From Diorhabda sublineata (taxonomy: Eukaryota > Arthropoda > Insecta > Coleoptera > Chrysomelidae): DNA of 64,000 bases. A program made the position numbers and the translations under genes. Positions 61,701 through 64,000 of the stretch are shown piece after piece. Below the pieces are notes generated by a model. It did no database searches and was not told the DNA's origin. It worked only from the letters and a program-made list of their open reading frames with translations. The stretch spans positions 13,282,709-13,346,708 of the forward strand of contig NC_079476.1 of NCBI RefSeq assembly GCF_026230105.1, in the 5' to 3' direction. Each line of letters begins with the position of its first letter. Within the stretch, counting starts at the first letter, position 1.

Positions 61701-62851
61701 AATTGTCACATTCAGTACTCTTTCTATATTTTGATAAAATTCTCTACATATTGATGACCAAAATTCTCGTATCAGTATATAACAATAAGAGTATTTCTTA
61801 TATTTTTCTTCTGTACATCTATATTGAGTTAAGAGACCTATAAAATGACGAAAATTTTATATGAATTTATTCACTTGGTATAATTAACTAAGGTTGGTGA
61901 GTAGAAAGATGTCGTTATTTCCCAAATATTTATTTAATATTTGGGCCTGCCATTTGAGTCTATAACCTCTGTCGGTGAAGTGTTTATTTAATAAACTTCA
62001 TTATTGTTAACTCATTCAGCAAAAATACTGTTTTATATAATTTTCCAACAAACATGAATACTTCTGTGAGCTTGAAAAATCAACTGTTTCTTGTTTCTAA
62101 CTAACCGAAACAATCAGTGACAATAAATTCCTAACTAACAAACAAGTACTATAATTGTTATTTTATCAAACAAGAGAAGCAAAAAACACTTCCAGCTTTA
62201 TACCAGAATCTAATAACTCCTCCTTTAACAAATTATTAACTTTCTGGTTCTGTTTTGTGTGTAATACTGCCGATAAATTCACTATTTTCAAGTTTTCTAT
62301 TGCTTTACTTCGACTTAAGTAAGTTTTCAATAACAATAAATGAAACTTCTATCGTCAAGTGCGATTGTAAAAATTTAATAATTGCTCCAAATCCAATTTT
62401 ATTATTTAATTCCCCTAAAGCCTTTACTACGAATAAAATTAGACTTAAAAATCCTTGCAACAAATATTGCGGACATTCATATTTGAACAGTAAAAAATCT
62501 GAATTGCCACTAATGGTTGTCTTTTACTTCAATTTTTAAGTTAATTCCTAAATACAAATATGCTTTTCAGATTTATCAAAGGCTTCATTACAAGAAATGG
62601 TGAACCGACTGAAGAAAATAGAGGATTTTTAGGAATGGCTAAAGTTCACTGGTTGAAACGCCTATCGAAAAGTCTTCCTAAACACCTTCTTGACAAGAAC
62701 TGGCCTCCAGCTCCTTTCGTTTGTAGAGAAGCTTCAAGACATTTACAACGAATGCATGGAGCTCATTTATCGAGGATATATAGACTGAAACTTACACCAG
62801 AAAGAAAGAAACAATTAGATATGAAGGTACTGGCGGAAAAATTGTTTAAAG
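34617..62851 (+). CDS. Myo61F: Class I unconventional myosin, Myo61F type (partial at 3' end)
   Basis: Coding exons: 34624-34749, 38815-38930, 48951-49021, 52236-52627, 54893-55096, 55563-55822, 56415-56584, 57406-57560, 57742-58024, 58871-59102, 61428-61658, 62571-62851. All junctions are GT/AG with matching phases, giving 2521 nt and 840 codons without a stop. The motor has the P-loop GESGSGKT (105-112), switch I NRNDNSSRFG (155-164), an Asp at the TEDS-rule position (326, 16 residues before DALAK), switch II DIYGFE (379-384), actin-interface EPSYIRCIKPND (577-588) and relay/converter LGLMENLRVRRAGFAYR. Three IQ motifs (about 698-755) should bind calmodulin. The basic tail homology 1 region begins near 770 and runs off the window; family length is about 1020-1040. 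The start MEQHLHDRDRVGVQDAVLLE fits the Myo61F/Myo1c-like group, not Myo31DF/Myo1d. Role: membrane-linked actin motor in epithelial cortex and microvilli (family knowledge). Confidence 0.93.
35780..36440 (-). pseudogene. DDE-superfamily transposase fragment inside myosin intron 1
   Basis: Minus-strand reading gives SPNFVKTITEKNLVQHLYRV-type sequence, then SGRGCGLIVSRIGSTQEFVN, GEFLILACRKTEDNEMS, TEFKEWFGK and VLVMDIQPTKVTFFK. The order (RLI..HIG...GFV.G.L......G.YH.EM....F..WF......VIVMDNA.YHS) is the part after YLDETW in the same family seen at 30640-30965. The second catalytic Asp (VMD) is visible but the Asn-Ala after it is lost. It is antisense to the myosin. Confidence 0.6.
37550..38430 (-). 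pseudogene. DUF4817-type mariner/Tc1-like transposase remnant in myosin intron 1
   Basis: Minus-strand reading gives LDIMLEFHENPYKSGRKAAN (about 38255, equivalent to the ENP..S.R..A segment), a degraded middle, then LIKWPVRSPDMTLVDFFLWG (about 37800) and YVINIVYKTEPLNLEDLKDE. These are the third catalytic Asp region (WP.RSPD.TP.DFFLWG) and C-terminus of the family that carries an N-terminal DUF4817 domain. Multiple stops. Antisense to the host gene. Confidence 0.75.
38815..38930 (+). CDS. Myo61F: Myosin coding exon 2 (residues 43-81)
   Basis: It encodes TYIGPVLISVNPYKEIDIYD through EVPPHV, the conserved TYIG..LISVNPYK block of the motor. Donor GTAAGT at 38931; two bases of the last codon carry over. 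Confidence 0.95.
39727..39996 (+). other. Unassigned 89-codon open frame in myosin intron 2
   Basis: There is no ATG at its head. It begins after an acceptor-like TTTAATTGTAG (39739) and reads AGQSRPKNPKKIELDKPNEV then FVISPVCTEWQQINS, ending at TAA 39994-39996. Composition is less AT-biased than its surroundings. No family was recognised. It could be a transposon exon remnant or chance. Confidence 0.25.
41230..41940 (-). pseudogene. DUF4817-type transposase, internally deleted, in myosin intron 2
   Basis: On the minus strand the N-terminus reads VNGNSQQARRLYSEKYPQRM (41935-41810, the DUF4817-like helix-turn-helix), then IRHSFVWRFLKEQKLYRYHI (about 41680-41600, Q...V.RILKE.K..PYH). It then jumps to GPHFLPQPLHGISCTSFLEN and DLPKLLEDIAINIK. 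The catalytic block with the first two aspartates is missing between YHIQ and GPHF, so there is a deletion of roughly 90 residues. C-terminal pieces continue in shifted frames to about 41230. Confidence 0.8.
42869..43640 (-). mobile_element. Deleted mariner element with both terminal inverted repeats
   Basis: The element runs 42871-43638 between TA dinucleotides (42869-42870 and 43639-43640), with ends TACGAGGATATATTGA... and ...TCAATACATCCTCGTA. The minus strand encodes broken transposase: IVTTDEIWVHFYDTETKQ (first Asp), KVLASVFWDCHG, a degraded second-Asp block (frame-shifted FLQDNAPAN...), ELLEHPPF-type residues and VRRCRF near the C-terminus. It is the same family as the copy at 29.5-30.26 kb, which shares the 3' terminus and the ETLQVR/RRCRF end. 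N-terminal coding sequence is largely deleted. Confidence 0.85.
44367..44424. repeat. Short tandem duplication, 28-bp unit spaced 30 bp
   Basis: AAAACATTTTTTTTATATTA (44367) recurs at 44397 with one T/C change over 28 bp. Confidence 0.8.
44430..44600 (-). pseudogene. Mariner-type transposase C-terminal fragment
   Basis: Minus-strand reading gives RLESVEAVKEKAARVLKELT then EKDFLHCFNGTFAGSDVEKE and EGYILE. This resembles the extreme C-terminus of Tc1/mariner transposases (...LKELTEKDFQHCF..W..R...C....GEY.EG). No catalytic part was recognised upstream of it to about 44980. Confidence 0.45.
45200..45460 (-). pseudogene. DDE-superfamily transposase C-terminal fragment in myosin intron 2
   Basis: Minus-strand reading gives LPPYHPKPNPLEIICSGMKK, the third catalytic region (LPPYHPELNPIE.IW..MK) of the family also represented at 30640-30965 and 35780-36440. 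It is followed by degraded C-terminal sequence. It lies about 480 bp left of the pogo element. Confidence 0.65.
45942..47786 (-). mobile_element. Pogo/Tigger-type element with decayed transposase
   Basis: The right end (minus-strand start) reads CAGTGAAGTCTCGATAATTC from 47784, next to TA at 47785-47786. The left end at 45942 reads CAGACTCGACAATCCGAAC. The minus strand starts at ATG 47442 with PPKRKHKTLSIKQKSEIIER (CENP-B-type helix-turn-helix). It continues through frame-broken segments (EKGIVCVL, GHIN, KTQTKIFIVWF) to LPEKALLIIDNASSHGIIEE (second Asp) and FLPPNCTALVQPMDQNAIRP (third Asp, PPN.T...QPMDQ), 46845-46633. A C-terminal part follows (46608-46417) with acidic residues, then EYESPELDNKIK. 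Several stops and frameshifts; non-functional. Antisense to the myosin. Confidence 0.88.
48951..49021 (+). CDS. Myo61F: Myosin coding exon 3 (residues 81-105)
   Basis: Short 71-nt exon encoding FAITNNAYTSLKEENRDQCV and LIS, up to the first base of the P-loop's first glycine codon. Donor GTAAGT at 49022. Confidence 0.93.
49022..52235. other. Myosin intron 3 (3.2 kb)
   Basis: It contains a small sense open frame with a polyadenylation signal (49722-49898, separate entry). 51000-51700 is T-rich with overlapping long frames that look compositional. No transposase motif was recognised. The acceptor is GATTTTATTTAG. Confidence 0.75.
49722..49898 (+). other. Unassigned 56-codon frame with acidic Ser-rich end and AATAAA
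   Basis: ATG 49722 to TAA 49892 encodes a peptide ending INLRADSSSSESDSDLD. AATAAA follows at 49893-49898, overlapping the end of the stop codon context. An acceptor-like TTTTTATTGTAG lies inside the frame at about 49813. The acidic tail and immediate polyadenylation signal look like the 3' end of a real protein-coding unit, such as a transposon or retrogene, or an alternative terminal exon. No family recognised. Confidence 0.3.
52236..52627 (+). CDS. Myo61F: Myosin coding exon 4 (residues 105-235; P-loop and switch I)
   Basis: It encodes ESGSGKTEASKKVLHYLAEV, NAKTNRNDNSSRFGKYMDVQ, NILNYLLEKSRVI and GERNFHIFYQLLAG, all diagnostic nucleotide-binding motor blocks. Donor GTCAGT at 52628, phase 0. 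Confidence 0.97.
52628..54892. other. Myosin intron 4 (2.3 kb)
   Basis: It contains an antisense LINE remnant at 53150-53460. The rest is AT-rich with nothing recognised; the open frame 54081-54329 is unsupported. Confidence 0.8.
53150..53460 (-). pseudogene. LINE ORF2 C-terminal remnant (RNase H / Cys-rich tail)
   Basis: Minus-strand reading gives FLCRLRKHLMRLNLAKTNEC then ILCLRR, and further on AIMKFIRTLELEAEL. This is the usual end of Jockey/R1-type ORF2 proteins (GHC.LR.HL.RLGL....C.LC.....ET..H......, then I..FI...EL). Stops intervene and no reverse-transcriptase core remains. Antisense to the myosin. Confidence 0.6.
54893..55096 (+). CDS. Myo61F: Myosin coding exon 5 (residues 236-303)
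   Basis: It encodes QNGRGVINDQKDFREIKKAF and IISAILHLGNVGF, the conserved ILHLGN block. Phase 0 at both ends. Donor GTTAAT at 55097 is a weak but acceptable match. Confidence 0.95.
55563..55822 (+). CDS. Myo61F: Myosin coding exon 6 (residues 304-390; TEDS site and switch II)
   Basis: It encodes QRTIEAILDVVTSPLN with Asp 326 at the TEDS position, YARDALAKAIYDRVFTWLV, and GILDIYGFEIFERN. Donor GTGAGA at 55823, phase 2. Confidence 0.96.
55823..56414. other. Myosin intron 6
   Basis: 592 bp, T-rich, nothing recognised; the open frame 55959-56219 reflects composition. Confidence 0.85.
56415..56584 (+). CDS. Myo61F: Myosin coding exon 7 (residues 390-447)
   Basis: It encodes FEQLCINFCNEKLQQLFIDL and EYFDNKIICDLIEEKHK. 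The relay-helix block FEQ.CINF.NEKLQQ is diagnostic for myosin. Donor GTAACG at 56585. Confidence 0.96.
56585..57405. other. Myosin intron 7
   Basis: 821 bp, AT-rich, nothing recognised. Confidence 0.85.
57406..57560 (+). CDS. Myo61F: Myosin coding exon 8 (residues 447-498)
   Basis: It encodes LIAFMDEECLRPGDPTDKTL and HRKADTKLQKIMGRD. The DEECLRPG block is conserved in class I motors. Donor GTAAGT at 57561. Confidence 0.96.
57742..58024 (+). CDS. Myo61F: Myosin coding exon 9 (residues 499-593; actin interface)
   Basis: It encodes FQLIHYAGAVTYNIKSFIDK, NNDLLFRDL, SVNNLMNILKDKEPSYIRCI and KPNDNKSS. HYAG.V.Y and EPSYIRCIKPN are standard myosin blocks. Donor GTAAAT at 58025. Confidence 0.97.
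58025..58870. other. Myosin intron 9
   Basis: 846 bp, AT-rich, nothing recognised. Confidence 0.85.
58871..59102 (+). CDS. Myo61F: Myosin coding exon 10 (residues 593-670; converter)
   Basis: It encodes HQVTYLGLMENLRVRRAGFA, YRRDYERFLKRYK and ALGYTSDEYQMG. The exon ends two bases into Leu 670 before GTAAGT at 59103; the alternative of reading through TTG into the intron breaks the frame. Confidence 0.96.
59103..61427. other. Myosin intron 10 (2.3 kb)
   Basis: A palindromic CCATATATATATATATATGG lies near 60690. Open frames 59501-59923 and 60620-60847 were examined and not supported. Nothing else was recognised. Confidence 0.75.
61428..61658 (+). CDS. Myo61F: Myosin coding exon 11 (residues 670-747; IQ motifs 1 and 2)
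   Basis: It encodes TKIFIRYPKTLFKTEDAFQL (end of motor), then IQ1 IIQAQWKGYLQRKRY (698-712) and IQ2 IIIQKYIRRFLAKR (720-733), probable calmodulin sites. Donor GTATAT at 61659. Confidence 0.95.
61659..62570. other. Myosin intron 11
   Basis: 912 bp; the open frame 62255-62539 is unsupported. Nothing recognised. Confidence 0.8.
62571..62851 (+). CDS. Myo61F: Myosin coding exon 12 (residues 747-841; IQ3 and start of tail homology 1)
   Basis: It encodes FIKGFITRNG (IQ3 with the end of exon 11), VHWLKRLSKSLPKHLLDKNW, EASRHLQRMHGAHLSRIYRL and KVLAEKLFK. The splice donor GTCAGT at 62852 fits; reading on would stop after four codons. The remaining tail exons lie to the right of the window. Confidence 0.94.
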
Positions 62852-64000
62852 GTCAGTTATATTAATGTATGGTGAACTACTTAATTGAACACAAAGTAAT
62901 ATAAAATTTGAACTAATATCTTTTTCAAAGACTGTCATTGGCTAACAATGCGTTTATCCCAATGTCGAATCCATTAATGAATGCATTTATCAAAGGCTTT
63001 TTTCCAAATAATTTCCATCTCTTCATTTGTAGCAAGGCTAATTTTAGGAATGATGTCAATACCCTTCTTCTTTAGTATATGTTTTATTTTTGAGAGGTAT
63101 CAGTAAATGAATGAGTAACGTATATTGGACACACAGGAAGACTTTTAAGATCCAAAATCTCGCAGATAATAAGCCACTTATGGAACGGCGCGTTATCATG
63201 ATACAGAAGAAAGCTGTTGAACTATTTCCACATTTTCTTTTTTTGCATATAGTTTTGCAAGTCGAAAAAAGCCCGCTTGTACCTTTTTCTTACCTGACTT
63301 ATTTATAATTTTTATCCATATCAAAATTACTATATATAATCACAATAGATAGATTTTAACATTTTATGAAAATCTTTGGCACGTTTTCAACTTTAACCAA
63401 AATTCAATATCCACGTGTTATCCAAAATATTTTTCACAACAGTCACTGTAAATATAATCTTATGAAATTGAGTAGACTAGCAAGGCGTAAAGAATTCAAC
63501 TTATCACTGCTTGCTTCAATATGTGGAGGTATGTGATGTAATAGTTAAAATAGATGCAGAGTAAGTAATTACTGATATAAAAATTCGTTTTTTACTAGCA
63601 TTATATTGCTGGTTTAAAAAATCTCATTTAATTTTAAATTGACACAAGTTGGTTCCAAATATAAAAAATATTTAGAATCTAGTAGTCTGTATTATTTTTA
63701 ATGCTTAAATGTTCCAATATCAACATACTTATGTACCATAAAGAGCAGATGTATTGATGCTTACAAAATATATTCTTGTTCTCTCTGTGTAGCACTTCCC
63801 GAAACTTCATCTCATTATCTATAATTTCAATTTAACTCTAAAAAAAGGCTGATTTGGAAATTCGTGAGTTGCTAACTGATACTTTAACTAAAGGTTTTTC
63901 AGATTAAAGGGCCCTTTATCTTAGTTGTTAAAGTGAAGTGGTCCCATAATTGATTTGTAAGGGTCTCTCAAGTAAAGGCTCCTCCAAGACGTTAAAAGGA
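62852..64000. other. Start of myosin intron 12, running off the window
   Basis: No further myosin exon with a compatible frame was found to 64000. It holds an antisense mariner fragment at 62880-63290. The remainder is AT-rich with nothing recognised. Confidence 0.7.
62880..63290 (-). pseudogene. Mariner transposase C-terminal remnant
   Basis: Minus-strand reading gives LYAKKENVEIVQQLSSVS, then a degraded third-Asp region, FLFPKIKH-like SKIKHILKKKG, and ISLATNEEMEIIWKKAFDKC followed by IRHWDKRIVSQ. This is the order of the mariner C-terminus (KI.....G..F.....I.......W..CF..W..RW.KCI...G.Y). The frame is broken by stops. Confidence 0.5.

Noticed and set aside
34617..62851. Assignment of the myosin to the Myo31DF (Myo1d) class
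   Set aside because: The N-terminus GVQDAVLLEDY and IQ/tail sequence fit the Myo61F (Myo1c/1h-like) group; Myo1d-type motors start and end differently.
63590..63860. A further myosin exon after ACTAG or GTGTAG near 63598 and 63793
   Set aside because: Neither continues the phase-1 frame with tail homology 1 sequence.
1..64000. tRNA, rRNA, CRISPR or bacterial operon features
   Set aside because: None seen; the sequence is spliced eukaryotic DNA, and the tRNA-like match at 9362 is a primer-binding site only.

Overview
The window is AT-rich eukaryotic DNA, almost certainly from an insect. It has spliced genes with GT...AG introns, an insect-type class I myosin, an errantivirus-type (gypsy-like) retroelement with an env gene, and many mariner, DUF4817-type, hAT, pogo/Tigger, Helitron and LINE remnants. 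The mix of decayed transposons looks like a repeat-rich insect such as a beetle, but the order cannot be fixed from the sequence alone. I see no prokaryotic features, CRISPR array, rRNA or convincing tRNA gene.

Layout. 1-9.1 kb is a transposon graveyard: a hAT-type nonautonomous element with a perfect 8-bp target duplication, a short foldback, two adjoining decayed hAT transposases on opposite strands, a broken Helitron helicase and a large foldback hairpin. 9,145-16,697 is a structurally complete LTR retroelement with two identical 218-bp LTRs, a 4-bp target duplication, gag, pol and env. A -1 slippery heptamer lies at the gag/pol junction, and a splice acceptor sits one base before an env start codon. 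16.7-34.6 kb is gene-poor DNA with a long TA microsatellite, mariner-family and LINE remnants, short tandem repeats and one unexplained GC-richer island.

34,617-62,851 carries the one recognisable host gene, a class I myosin of the Drosophila Myo61F (vertebrate Myo1c/1h-like) type on the + strand. Twelve coding exons give 840 codons of uninterrupted frame: motor domain, three IQ motifs and the start of the tail homology domain. The rest of the tail (probably about 190 residues) lies beyond the right edge. Its introns (181 bp to about 10 kb) hold at least eight transposase or reverse-transcriptase remnants, with a ninth just past the last exon. All nine are antisense to the gene, whereas remnants outside the gene lie on both strands.

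The retroelement works as a unit: gag is translated from genomic RNA, pol by -1 frameshifting at 11,007-11,013, and env probably from a spliced RNA (candidate donor 9,622, acceptor 14,768). The myosin is a plus-end-directed, membrane-binding single-headed actin motor. Nothing suggests a functional link between the two.
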